From SIG588 sp964515215 (GTDB taxonomy: Bacteria > Bacillota > Clostridia > Oscillospirales > Acutalibacteraceae), in contig CAZESL010000027.1 of NCBI GenBank assembly GCA_964515215.1, positions 1 through 23,092 of the forward strand: 23,092 bases of DNA, read 5' to 3'. The notes beneath the pieces were generated by a model. That model was not told where the DNA came from. It saw only the letters and a list, made by a program, of their open reading frames with translations, and did not search any database. Below, piece by piece: positions 1 through 8,189 of this stretch. Both the position numbers and the translations under genes were made by a program. Every line of letters begins with the position of its first letter. Within the stretch, counting starts at the first letter, position 1.

Positions 1-180
1 TGTGCCACAGGCACATTTTCTTGACGCGTCGGCCCCTTTACACAAGGGAGCCATGAGGTTGCTCGAACTTAGAGCGTTCATTCTCGGGAACATCGCCGAA
101 AGAACTGCGAGAAGCGCTGAATACGGGCGATGTTCAGCCAGCCCCCTTTATGACAAGCGCCTTTCTTACGAAAGGGGGCC
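1..180. repeat. Non-coding, hairpin-rich intergenic repeat (left edge)
   Basis: No convincing gene is present: the only frame across it has no ribosome binding site and reads through the inverted repeats. Visible structures are TGTGCC/GGCACA around a 3-base loop at 1-15, an imperfect GGCCCCTT/AAGGGAGCC hairpin at about 31-53, GAACATCGCC (88-97) pairing with GGCGATGTTC (126-135), and GCCCCCTTT (141-149) pairing with AAAGGGGGC (171-179). The first hairpin probably continues past the left edge. Palindromic intergenic repeats carrying a GGCTCCCTTGTGTAA-type core are, from memory, common in gut Clostridia, so a dispersed repeat is the likeliest reading. A structured RNA cannot be excluded. Confidence 0.55.
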
Positions 181-224
181 AAGGGTCACAGCGCCTTTTG
201 CACTCGAGTGAATATCCACAAAAC

Positions 225-265
225 AAATGGAGAGAATGCATATCCGATATGCATTCTCTCCATTT
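225..265. terminator. Bidirectional terminator-like hairpin after prmC
   Basis: A perfect 19-bp stem (225-243 with 247-265) closes on a 3-base loop. On the plus strand it ends in a run of T (263-267); on the minus strand it is followed by ATTTGTTTTG. It lies 37 bases beyond the prmC stop, so it probably ends the minus-strand transcript and may also stop transcription from the left. Confidence 0.8.
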
Positions 266-301
266 TTATCCCTATGTCCACCCGTCTTAAAGGTGGTTAT
301 T

Positions 302-1156
302 TCACTTCTTCACACCGACCACCACGCGCGGCACGCCGCCGAGGTCGTCGTAGATCTGCACGTCGCAAAGCCCCGCTTTACGGAACAGTTCGGCAACGTC
401 TGCCGCCTGCCCGATACCGACCTCCACCGCGCAAAAGCCGCCCATCTGCAGTTTTGCCACCCATTCGTTCGCAATGACACGGTAAAACTGCAAGCCGTCT
501 GCCGTGCCGTCGAGCGCCATTTTCGGCTCGTGCTGTACCTCCCGCATCAACCCCGCGAGATCGGCCGTGGGGACATACGGCGGGTTCGAGAGTATCGCGG
601 CGTATGCGCCGTCAAACCGTGCGGCATCCCGCAACACGTCCGCTTGTACCGCCTCTACCGCGTATTGCGGATAGCGGGCAATATTGCTTTTGAGATACGG
701 CAACGCTTCATCGGAAAGTTCCACCGCCGTCACCGCAGGGGCGGTGCGGCAGAGCGACGCGACGCCGAGCCCCACGCAACCGCTGCCTGCACAGAGATCC
801 AGCACGCGGGGGTGTCCCTCCCCCATGGCATCCAGTCGTGCGGCGGCAACCTCGCACAGCAACTCCGTATCGGGACGGGGGATCAGCACCCCTTCCCCTA
901 CCTTGAGAGTCAGACGCAAAAACGCCCATTCGCCCAAAAGGTATTGCAAAGGATACCCCGCAGCACGCTTTTCTGCCGCCGCCGTCACGGCGGCGACCTG
1001 CTCAGCGGATACCTCACGGGTGTCGTGCTGCGGCAGGCCTTGCGGGGGCAATTTCCCAACATCTTCGAGCAAACACACCGCATCAAAAGACGGGCTGTCA
1101 CAGCCCGTCTTTTTCAGTTGTTCTTCGATTTGTAAGAATAACGTTTGATAGGTCAT
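302..1156 (-). CDS. prmC: Peptide chain release factor N5-glutamine methyltransferase PrmC (HemK)
   Basis: This enzyme uses S-adenosylmethionine to methylate the glutamine of the GGQ motif in release factors RF1 and RF2, in the cytosol, which makes termination more efficient. The 284-residue product has the usual family length. The helical N-terminal substrate domain covers about residues 1-75. LIPRPDTE lies at 91-98, the SAM-binding loop DLCAGSGCVG at 120-129, and the catalytic NPPY motif at 191-194. The ATG start lies 4 bases after the DUF1385 stop and has only a weak ribosome binding site, which suggests translational coupling. It is the last gene of the minus-strand block and is followed by the hairpin at 225-265. 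Its substrate RF1 (prfA) is encoded about 14 kb away in this window rather than next door, as it is in many Firmicutes. Confidence 0.97.
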   Translation of the reverse strand: MTYQTLFLQIEEQLKKTGCDSPSFDAVCLLEDVGKLPPQGLPQHDTREVSAEQVAAVTAAAEKRAAGYPLQYLLGEWAFLRLTLKVGEGVLIPRPDTELLCEVAAARLDAMGEGHPRVLDLCAGSGCVGLGVASLCRTAPAVTAVELSDEALPYLKSNIARYPQYAVEAVQADVLRDAARFDGAYAAILSNPPYVPTADLAGLMREVQHEPKMALDGTADGLQFYRVIANEWVAKLQMGGFCAVEVGIGQAADVAELFRKAGLCDVQIYDDLGGVPRVVVGVKK

Positions 1157-1160
1157 ACCG

Positions 1161-2234
1161 TCACCATTTGTCCGCTTCGGGATCGGCAGGGATCACCGCG
1201 GTAAGGGATGCGATCGCACACTCGATCATATCGTCATCGGGCTCCTTGGTAGTGAGCCGCTGTACCCACAGACCGGGCTTCGAAATGAAACGGGTGAACG
1301 CGTTATCCCGCCGTCCCGCCAGTTTGATAAGTTCATACCCGACAGCCACCACCACGGGGATCAGCAATATCTTCACCGCTGCACGAAGCAAGGTATTATC
1401 GTAGATCGGCACACACAGCGACACCAGAATACCGACGATGAGCGCCAGCACCAAGAAGGAAGTGCCGCAACGCGGGTGAAAACGGCTTTGCGCGCGTACG
1501 TTTTCCACCGTCAGCGGTAACCCCTTTTCGTAGCAGAAGATGGATTTGTGTTCCGCTCCGTGATACATAAACACACGGCGAATATCCTTCATCAACGAGA
1601 CAAGCGCCACATAGCCTAAAAAGATCGCCAAACGCACGACCCCTTCGAACACGCTTTGTACCCAGCGGAATTGCGTCTCTGCCAGCGCAGGGAACAGCCC
1701 CTTCAGCACCGTATTGTACAAGAAGATGGGCAGCCACATAAACAGCACGACCGCCAGTCCCACGCCGAGGATCACACTGATGACCATCGCCACGGTAAAG
1801 AGGATCTTTTCTCCGCGGGTAGGCTCCTTCTTTTCCTCTTGCGCGGCCAGCAGTTCTTCCACCGTGGGCGGGACAGTACCGTCCTTTTCTGCCTTTTTCG
1901 CCGCCTTCTTTGCTTGTTTTTCGGCACGGCGGCGTGCGTCGTCGGCACTCTCTTCAGCGTCCAAGCCGCTGAGTTCCGCCGACCGCATCAGGCACTTATA
2001 CCCCATCGCCATCGACTCTACCATATTGATCACACCGCGAATAAGCGGCCATTTGGTGAAACGAGGACGTTCTTTCCCTTTGGTGGGCCATTCTTCGATC
2101 ACGATCTCACCCGAGGTATGGCGTACCGCCATCGCCGTCTTTTCGGGGCCGCGCATCATGACCCCTTCGATCAACGCCTGTCCGCCGATCGAGGTCTTTT
2201 TCGCGGCGCACGCCGCTTCGTTTTGATTACTCAT
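1161..2234 (-). CDS. DUF1385 family integral membrane protein (YqhQ-like)
   Basis: This 357-residue protein matches the DUF1385/YqhQ family, whose biochemical role is not established. The N-terminal segment GGQALIEGVMMRGP (about 17-30) is the family signature. Four hydrophobic segments are visible at about 144-176, 191-214, 259-278 and 283-306. Conserved polar motifs YHGAEHK (224-230) and RFHPRCGTSF (251-260) could bind metal or form an active site; that is inference. A charged Lys/Ala/Glu-rich insert lies at about 92-143. The ATG overlaps the histidine kinase stop by 8 bases and has GGAGG 9 bases upstream. DUF1385 genes often sit beside prmC/prfA, and here the gene immediately precedes prmC. 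Confidence 0.92.
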   Translation of the reverse strand: MSNQNEAACAAKKTSIGGQALIEGVMMRGPEKTAMAVRHTSGEIVIEEWPTKGKERPRFTKWPLIRGVINMVESMAMGYKCLMRSAELSGLDAEESADDARRRAEKQAKKAAKKAEKDGTVPPTVEELLAAQEEKKEPTRGEKILFTVAMVISVILGVGLAVVLFMWLPIFLYNTVLKGLFPALAETQFRWVQSVFEGVVRLAIFLGYVALVSLMKDIRRVFMYHGAEHKSIFCYEKGLPLTVENVRAQSRFHPRCGTSFLVLALIVGILVSLCVPIYDNTLLRAAVKILLIPVVVAVGYELIKLAGRRDNAFTRFISKPGLWVQRLTTKEPDDDMIECAIASLTAVIPADPEADKW

Positions 2235-3666
2235 TGGTGTCTTCCTCCATAAACTTCAGCGGTAACATCACCGACACGGTGGTTCCCACACCCAACGTGC
2301 TGTCGATATCCAGCCAGCCACCGTGACGGCGCACGATCTCGTCCGCCAGTGCCAAGCCGATGCCCGATCCGGGGCGTGTCTTGTCCGCTTTGTAGAATTT
2401 ACTTTTTACGTTCGGTAAGTCTTCGGGGGCGATGCCGATACCGCTGTCGCTGATGACCACCTGCACATATTCGTGCATCACCGCCGCTTCGATACGCACC
2501 CGTCCGCCCGCATCGGAATACTTGATAGCGTTATCGATCACGTTGATAAACACCTGCTTCAAGCGATCACGGTCGGCGGTGATGGGCGGCAGGTTTGCCG
2601 ACTCAACATACTGCAGGGATACCCCTGCACGGCGGGCACGATCACGGAAGAGAAATACCGCTTCCTGCAATTCCGCCGGCACGTCCACACGGTCAAAATT
2701 CAATTTCATCCGACCGCCCTGCATACGGGAAAAATCGAGCAATTCTTCCACGATCCCCGACAGGCGTTCGGCTTCGGCGGCGATGACCTCAAGTCCCTTT
2801 TGTGTGAGTTCGGGATCGCCGTCCACCTGTTGCAACGTCTCACTCCACCCCTTGATAGCAGTAAGCGGGGTACGCAACTCGTGGGATACCGAGGAGATAA
2901 AATCGTTTTTGACCTGCTCGGTCGCGGCGATCTCCCCCGCCATATAGTTGATGGTATCGCACAGTTCACCGATCTCGTCATTATACTTCTTTTCAATGCG
3001 GGAATCGTAATCCCCCAACGCGATACGCCGTGCGGCAATACCAAGTTCCGACACAGGAGTCACAATGGAATTTATGAAATACGAGCCCGACAGCACCATC
3101 AAAAAAAGAACGGCAATACCGGCCAAAACGACCACCAAACTGATATAGGTGATGTACTGATCCACCAGCGCGAGCGACACCACGTACCGCATCGCCCCTG
3201 CTACCGTGCCGTCTTCGTGATAGACGATGCTGCACAGAGCCATGACCGCTTCGCCGTTTTCGTTTTTCCCGCGCCACGTCCCCACACCGTCTTCGTTTTC
3301 CGATGCCGCATCAAAATCGGCAGGACGCGCGTTTTGGACAATGGAAAAGCCGCTCGAACTCATCAGTATACGGGCATCCGCATCCACGATCTGCAATTCC
3401 ATCGTTTCCTTTTCGGTGAAACTTTCCACCAACTCGCCCGCATTTTCTTCAAAATCAAAAGAAGAGGTCAGCATGTACCGTTCCAGCAATACGGCCTGCG
3501 CACTGGCACGCACGTACAAGGCGTTTTCTACCTCGCCGTATATGTACGCCCGAAAAGCGAAGAAAAAAGCCGTCTCAAACAGTACCAAAATGACCGCGAA
3601 TACACCCAGTCCGTTTACCATCCAACGGCGGGTAATACCGCGACCCGATAACGATTTCAGCGCCAT
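2227..3666 (-). CDS. Sensor histidine kinase of a two-component system (HAMP, HisKA, HATPase)
   Basis: A membrane sensor kinase of 479 residues that should autophosphorylate on His and pass phosphate to the response regulator encoded just upstream. Transmembrane helix 1 lies at about 20-42, an extracytoplasmic sensor region at about 45-168, and helix 2 at about 170-198. A HAMP linker follows at about 200-252. The H-box has His262 in SHELRTP, the N-box spans about 373-383 (N375, N379), G1 is DSGIGI at 407-412 and G2 is GSGIGLAL at 433-440. The ATG is preceded by AAAGGAGG with a 6-base gap. The last codons overlap the DUF1385 start. The stimulus is unknown; the lipoprotein gene in the same operon is a candidate partner. 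Confidence 0.96.
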   Translation of the reverse strand: MALKSLSGRGITRRWMVNGLGVFAVILVLFETAFFFAFRAYIYGEVENALYVRASAQAVLLERYMLTSSFDFEENAGELVESFTEKETMELQIVDADARILMSSSGFSIVQNARPADFDAASENEDGVGTWRGKNENGEAVMALCSIVYHEDGTVAGAMRYVVSLALVDQYITYISLVVVLAGIAVLFLMVLSGSYFINSIVTPVSELGIAARRIALGDYDSRIEKKYNDEIGELCDTINYMAGEIAATEQVKNDFISSVSHELRTPLTAIKGWSETLQQVDGDPELTQKGLEVIAAEAERLSGIVEELLDFSRMQGGRMKLNFDRVDVPAELQEAVFLFRDRARRAGVSLQYVESANLPPITADRDRLKQVFINVIDNAIKYSDAGGRVRIEAAVMHEYVQVVISDSGIGIAPEDLPNVKSKFYKADKTRPGSGIGLALADEIVRRHGGWLDIDSTLGVGTTVSVMLPLKFMEEDTNE

Positions 3667-3708
3667 GCAGCCCCTCCTTTCCTCTCAGATCATACCGACA
3701 GCGATCGC

Positions 3709-4407
3709 TTACGCCTGCCATTTGTAGCCGAGGCCCCACACCGTTAGGATATGGCGCGGCTCAGACGAATCCTGTTCCACCTTCATGCGTAAGCGCCGAA
3801 TGTTGACGTCCACGATCTTTTCCTCACCGAAATAATCCTCTCCCCACACACGGGTCAAAATATCGTTGCGGGAGAGCGCCTTATTGGGGTTGGTAAAGAA
3901 ATATTCCATGATCTGGAACTCCACTTGCGTAAGTTCCAGCGGCACACCGCGGTGCTTTAAGGTGCGCGCCCGCAAGTCTAACACAAACTCACCCGACACG
4001 ATCTCCTGCAAATACACCTCGTCCTCTTTTTTTGTGCTTGCCACACGGCGGTACAGTGCCTCTACCCGCGCCACCAGTTCGGCGGGACTGAACGGTTTGG
4101 TGATATAGTCGTCCGCACCCGTATTAAAGCCGTTGATCTTGTCCGCTTCCTGTGTGCGAGCGGTCAGCATAATGATCCCCATCGTCGGGCTGTGCCGCCG
4201 CAGTTCCCGACAGACGGCAAAACCGTCCATGCCGGGCAACATCACGTCCAAAAGCGCGATATCCACCATCTCTTTTTGCGCACGGAATTGATCCAATGCA
4301 CTTTCACCGCTCGCGGCTTCGATCACGTCGTACCCGTGCCGTTTCAGGTTGATGATCACAAACTCGCGAATGGCCGTTTCATCCTCACAAACTAAGATCC
4401 GTTTCAT
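3709..4407 (-). CDS. OmpR/PhoB-type response regulator
   Basis: A DNA-binding response regulator of 232 residues when started at the ATG at 4407 (GAGG 6 bases upstream). A TTG four codons earlier is in frame but poorly placed. The receiver domain (about 1-120) has acidic residues E8/D9, the phospho-acceptor Asp54 in LLDVMLPGMDG, Thr82 and Lys104. The C-terminal winged-helix domain (about 135-232) ends with the recognition region around VDVNIRRLRMKVE and a typical GLGYKW end. The next gene downstream is the histidine kinase, 42 bases on, and the lipoprotein gene ends 8 bases before the start, so the three are probably co-transcribed. The target genes cannot be read from the sequence. Confidence 0.97.
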   Translation of the reverse strand: MKRILVCEDETAIREFVIINLKRHGYDVIEAASGESALDQFRAQKEMVDIALLDVMLPGMDGFAVCRELRRHSPTMGIIMLTARTQEADKINGFNTGADDYITKPFSPAELVARVEALYRRVASTKKEDEVYLQEIVSGEFVLDLRARTLKHRGVPLELTQVEFQIMEYFFTNPNKALSRNDILTRVWGEDYFGEEKIVDVNIRRLRMKVEQDSSEPRHILTVWGLGYKWQA

Positions 4408-4415
4408 AATGCACC

Positions 4416-5738
4416 TCAAAATACGGTCAGCATATACCGTAATACTTCTTCATTGATGGCATAGGCATTATCTTCCTCGTACCACACCCGATAGGTCACC
4501 GTGTCGTTTTTCACAAGATCCGAAAATACATAATTCGCGTCTTCGGCAGGCGGTTCGTCGCCCTTTGTCACGCACCGCACGGCGAACACCGTCTCACCGC
4601 TGTTTTCGCCGTTTTTGAGAGTGCGCACCCACAGCGTGCGATCCGATGCGGAATACATGGTGGTAAACCGTTCGGCAAAATCATCATCCGCTAAAAGGTA
4701 ATAGCGATCAACGCTGTTATAAATGCAGGAGAACTTCTTCACCGCTTCACCGAGCGTTTTGTCCCAACTCCAAAATTCCGTTAGACGACAGGTGGCGGTG
4801 TGGGTATCTCCCGCATCGTCGTGACCGACGAGCGGTCGGCATTGCGGCCACTCCCATTGACCGTCTTCGTCCATGTCTGCCGCAGGAATATCGGCAGGGC
4901 GCGCCGTTTGCACGTTTGCACCGTCCGCTTCGCTGTAAAACGGTGCGATCAGACGATCGTTATCCCAGTACACCAGTTGCGTGACCAAAAGTTCTCCGCT
5001 TTTTTCGGTGTCCATAAACACACCTTTTCCACCGTCTTCAAACGTCGTGATCTGCGGAGTTCCGAGCCGTTGTACATAACTGTCGACCGTCACACGACCG
5101 ACCTCCACAATAGCACCCGCCGTCATCGACCACAGCGAGGCCGTCAGCGTTTGGGCATCGGTGTGCCACAGCAGGCAATCGTCCCGCCCGTCGGCCGTGA
5201 GATCGGCTACCGTGACCGATGAACCGGTGGCGGTAAACCGTTCGGTAATACGGTCGCCGTTCAGGCTGTACACCGCCAGTTGATAGGTGCGATCACTGAA
5301 CATATCCCAGCACACCACAAGTTCCCGCACGCCGTCGCCGTCCATATCACCGAAAGTGACGCAGTGAATATCCGCCGACAGTACCGAAAGATCGTATACC
5401 GAGGACCACACGCCGTCGTTTTGGCGCAACAGGTTGATATGCGAACGATCGTTTTCGGCATCGTAAAACGCAACCGCTTCCCGCACGTCGTCGCCGTCGA
5501 TATCCTCCATCAAAAATGCCGCGCGATAGTCACCGCTGCGCGGATATTTTAACGTGTAATCGTCCCGCTTCATACTCGAAGCGATGTAGGCACTGAGGGC
5601 TTCTTCCGCCGCACCTTGCTCACCCAATGCCTTTGGCGGACGCAGTTGCAACGCGATATCCGTACCAAGCGAGGCGCACCCCGACAGCAAGCACATCACC
5701 GCCGCCAACAGAGCGGCTAACAGACATCGATATTTCAC
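4416..5738 (-). CDS. Secreted lipoprotein with FG-GAP/VCBS-like calcium-binding repeats
   Basis: A 440-residue predicted lipoprotein of unknown function. The signal peptide ends in the lipobox LLSGC, with Cys21 as the lipidated residue. Several short acidic repeats of D-x-D-x-D-G type are visible (DIDGDDVREAVAF, DMDGDGVRELVVC, DLTADGRDDCLLW, DMDEDGQWEW). These resemble FG-GAP/VCBS blades, so a calcium-binding beta-propeller on the outer face of the membrane is a reasonable guess. I chose the GTG at 5738, which lies 8 bases after GAGGAGG; an in-frame GTG three codons upstream overlaps that site. The gene lies directly upstream of a response regulator and sensor kinase, which suggests a role in signal detection or in what the system controls. 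Confidence 0.85.
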   Translation of the reverse strand: MKYRCLLAALLAAVMCLLSGCASLGTDIALQLRPPKALGEQGAAEEALSAYIASSMKRDDYTLKYPRSGDYRAAFLMEDIDGDDVREAVAFYDAENDRSHINLLRQNDGVWSSVYDLSVLSADIHCVTFGDMDGDGVRELVVCWDMFSDRTYQLAVYSLNGDRITERFTATGSSVTVADLTADGRDDCLLWHTDAQTLTASLWSMTAGAIVEVGRVTVDSYVQRLGTPQITTFEDGGKGVFMDTEKSGELLVTQLVYWDNDRLIAPFYSEADGANVQTARPADIPAADMDEDGQWEWPQCRPLVGHDDAGDTHTATCRLTEFWSWDKTLGEAVKKFSCIYNSVDRYYLLADDDFAERFTTMYSASDRTLWVRTLKNGENSGETVFAVRCVTKGDEPPAEDANYVFSDLVKNDTVTYRVWYEEDNAYAINEEVLRYMLTVF

Positions 5739-5761
5739 GGGGAACACCTCCTCAAAACCCG

Positions 5762-5786
5762 AAAAAGAGGCATCCGCCTCTTTTTT
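5762..5786 (-). terminator. Rho-independent terminator after cdaR
   Basis: A stem of AAAAAGAGGC (5762-5771) with GCCTCTTTTT (5776-5785) and a 4-base loop is followed on the minus strand by TTTTTCGG. It sits between the cdaR stop and the lipoprotein start, so it should separate the c-di-AMP genes from the two-component operon. Confidence 0.85.
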
Positions 5787-5808
5787 CGAAAATATAGGTT
5801 AACCTACT

Positions 5809-7200
5809 TTACCCGGCGGCAGGCTGCTCAATGGACAAATACACCGTATAGCCCGAACTGCCGTAATACACCCACGCTTCGTCGGTACTCAACACGGGAC
5901 GCACCGCATAGGTGCCGAGACTGCTGTTGCTCATATCTACCGTAGCCGACAGGTCGCTCACATCCAGCGCATCGACTACCGCTCGCTTACCAAACACGGT
6001 GACCTGCAATTCGTTCGTGAGCATCCGGACCGTCTTGTCAACCGGTACGTTCAGGAATCGAATGGGTGTATCGGTCATATCCGTTCCGATGTTCCACGTG
6101 AAGGTACGGCGGGTGTAACCTGACCAATCGAATTTCTTCCCCACGTCCAACAGAGTCGTTCCGTCTTCCCGCACCGTCACATGCTTATCGTTGCCGATGA
6201 CCGTCAGCCCGGCGGGCAGTTCCAACAGATCCGACACGGCCTTTTCGGCCGTAGAAAGCGAATCGAAATCCACGGCTTTAAGTACGCCGATCTGCTCGGC
6301 ATATTCATTCAGCAGTTCCTGTTCACCTTCCACGATCACCGCAGACGGTTCCAACGTGATCACATCGGCAATATTGATCCCCGCAGGGGCGTTCAGCACC
6401 TCATACGTGAAGGGGATCTCGCGGCGTTCCTTCAGCGTGACTTCCACATCCAGTGCCGTGATATCCATCAACGCGGCATTGGCGTTGACGGTGGGGTCAT
6501 CGGCATACCGTAAGAATTTGCAATAATGCAGATCGAGCGGTGCGTTATCGGCATCGCGTGCCATCACATTCCCCTGAAACACATGCTTTTCGGAAAGGGC
6601 GATCTCATTTTCCACCGACACGACCAGGCGGTCGATAAGGGTGACTTCACTGCGCGGCCCCTGCACGATCAGCACATCGCCCGGCAGAGCGCCGTCTGCT
6701 ACGGCGACAGCGTGAATATCGCGGTCATCGCCTTCGGCAGAGACCAGCGGTGCTTCCGCCGAAACGGCACCCGTTGCCACGGTAAACACCTGTCCTTCCA
6801 CCCATTCGTCGCAAAACAGAGTGGTAAATGACGGCGAGGTGGAAAGTATCTCGTAGCCGCCCTTTTGGCTGTTACGGCTTGCCACCACGTTCACACGGCA
6901 ATTTCCCGCGTTTTGAATATCCGCTGTGTTGAGTTGCACACGGATATCCTCCTGCGTCAGTTGCAGAATATCCGACCACGCGCCCTCAACCACCACGTCG
7001 ACCGTAATGCTTCTTTCCTCGATCACCTGTAACGGGCCGTTACCGACCCCTACCGTGTTCAAGGTACAGGTGATGGTGCGGGTGGAAATATTCGAAGAAC
7101 CTGAAATGACGAAATACCACACCGTGATCGCCAAAAGGAGTGAGCAGATCATCATTAAGCGGTCATTACGCAACAGACGGCTGATAGAAATGCGTTTCAT
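5809..7200 (-). CDS. cdaR: CdaR, YbbR-domain regulator of the diadenylate cyclase
   Basis: A membrane-anchored extracytoplasmic protein of 463 residues that in other Firmicutes binds and modulates CdaA, and so c-di-AMP synthesis. One N-terminal transmembrane helix is at about 15-34, and the rest is predicted to lie outside as consecutive YbbR-type beta domains (about 40-125, 130-230, 245-325 and 350-455). The ATG has GGAGG 9 bases upstream, and the site overlaps the cdaA stop, so the two genes are translationally close. This is the usual cdaA-cdaR order. The glmM gene that commonly follows is absent here; a terminator comes next instead. Confidence 0.95.
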   Translation of the reverse strand: MKRISISRLLRNDRLMMICSLLLAITVWYFVISGSSNISTRTITCTLNTVGVGNGPLQVIEERSITVDVVVEGAWSDILQLTQEDIRVQLNTADIQNAGNCRVNVVASRNSQKGGYEILSTSPSFTTLFCDEWVEGQVFTVATGAVSAEAPLVSAEGDDRDIHAVAVADGALPGDVLIVQGPRSEVTLIDRLVVSVENEIALSEKHVFQGNVMARDADNAPLDLHYCKFLRYADDPTVNANAALMDITALDVEVTLKERREIPFTYEVLNAPAGINIADVITLEPSAVIVEGEQELLNEYAEQIGVLKAVDFDSLSTAEKAVSDLLELPAGLTVIGNDKHVTVREDGTTLLDVGKKFDWSGYTRRTFTWNIGTDMTDTPIRFLNVPVDKTVRMLTNELQVTVFGKRAVVDALDVSDLSATVDMSNSSLGTYAVRPVLSTDEAWVYYGSSGYTVYLSIEQPAAG

Positions 7201-7201
7201 A

Positions 7202-8083
7202 TCATTTACCCTCCTTGCGTTTGAATATCCGCCGTTTTTTCTCCTGCGCCTCTTCCTTCTGGAAAGCCGCGAGCATCGCGCTCTCCAGTTCCGATTTCAA
7301 TTCTTCGGGAGTGAAATCGCGGCGCAACGTGCCGCCCTGTGCGATAGAGATGGTACCCGTCTCCTCCGAGACCACCACCACGACCGCATCGGAATTTTCG
7401 CTCATTCCCACCGCTGCACGGTGGCGGGTCCCCATACTGGTACCGATCTGCAGATCGGTCAGCGGCAAGATGCATCCTGCCGCACACACACGCCCTTCCC
7501 GCAGGATGACCGCGCCATCGTGCAACGGGGTGTTCTTAAAAAACAGATTACCGATGAGTTCGGCAGACGGCTGTGCTTCCAGCAACGTACCCGACGCTAC
7601 AATATCCCCGAGCTTCGTCTGCCGCTCAAACACGAGCAACGCACCCGCACGTTGCTCTTGCAACGCGCCCACCGCCTCTACCGTCGCGGCGATCGCCCGT
7701 TTCCACGCTTTCACCATTTCCTCACGGTCCATACCGAGAGTGCGCAAAAAGCCGAAACGGGAACTGCCCGCTTGTTCCAAAGCACGGCGTATTTCGGGTT
7801 GGAAGATAACTACGATCAAGATCAGTGCATTGTCAAACAGAATGTTCAGCAGAAACTGCAACGTTTTCAACTGAAAAAGTGTGGCGGCACCGAACGCAAC
7901 GACAAGCAACAAGATGCCCTTGAACAACTGCTCCGCACGCGAATCGCGGATCAAGCGGATCAGCGCAAATGCCACCAACGCTACCAACAGAATGTCAACA
8001 ACACTGGTGAGGATATTCACCGAGCTGAGCAACGTATACATACTCAACCACAGTTCGGAAAAGAAAGTCTTGATTGCTGTCAT
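7202..8083 (-). CDS. cdaA: Diadenylate cyclase CdaA (DisA_N domain)
   Basis: Makes cyclic di-AMP from two ATP at the membrane; the messenger controls potassium and osmolyte balance and wall homeostasis. From the ATG at 8083 the product has 293 residues, a little above the usual 270-280. Three transmembrane helices lie at about 23-46, 54-70 and 78-95, followed by the cyclase domain (about 100-260) with the signature DGA at 189-191 and RHRAA at 220-224. A basic, charged tail follows (about 276-293). An ATG four codons upstream (8095) is possible but AAGG abuts it. A longer in-frame extension to 8329 would run through the promoter and is rejected. The gene has its own promoter at 8154-8181. Confidence 0.97.
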   Translation of the reverse strand: MTAIKTFFSELWLSMYTLLSSVNILTSVVDILLVALVAFALIRLIRDSRAEQLFKGILLLVVAFGAATLFQLKTLQFLLNILFDNALILIVVIFQPEIRRALEQAGSSRFGFLRTLGMDREEMVKAWKRAIAATVEAVGALQEQRAGALLVFERQTKLGDIVASGTLLEAQPSAELIGNLFFKNTPLHDGAVILREGRVCAAGCILPLTDLQIGTSMGTRHRAAVGMSENSDAVVVVVSEETGTISIAQGGTLRRDFTPEELKSELESAMLAAFQKEEAQEKKRRIFKRKEGK

Positions 8084-8153
8084 ATCTTCACGCATCCTTT
8101 TTGTTCGGATTTCAACACGCCACGCAGATTTAGATATATTACTACTTATTATC

Positions 8154-8181
8154 ATTCTACCACAAAATTCGGCTAATGCAA
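8154..8181 (-). promoter_or_regulatory. Promoter for cdaA-cdaR
   Basis: On the minus strand TTGCAT (8176-8181), a 16-base spacer and TAGAAT (8154-8159) with an upstream TG (extended -10) form a good sigma-A promoter. It lies within the 106-base gap between the desulfurase stop and the cdaA start. Confidence 0.75.
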
Positions 8182-8189
8182 TCCCTTTT

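Noticed and set aside
2..211. Possible small gene at the left edge
   Set aside because: No ribosome binding site, and the frame follows a chain of inverted repeats; treated as non-coding repeat.
227..1135. Long plus-strand open frame (302 codons) over prmC
   Set aside because: It is antisense to a clear PrmC gene, shows no family motif and is Arg/His-rich as expected from a shadow frame in G+C-rich DNA.
2473..3651. Plus-strand open frame of 392 codons over the histidine kinase
   Set aside because: Antisense shadow of a kinase with all boxes intact; composition is His/Arg-rich and without domains.
6926..8176. Plus-strand open frame of 416 codons over cdaR/cdaA
   Set aside because: Shadow of two well-supported genes; it also runs through the cdaA promoter.
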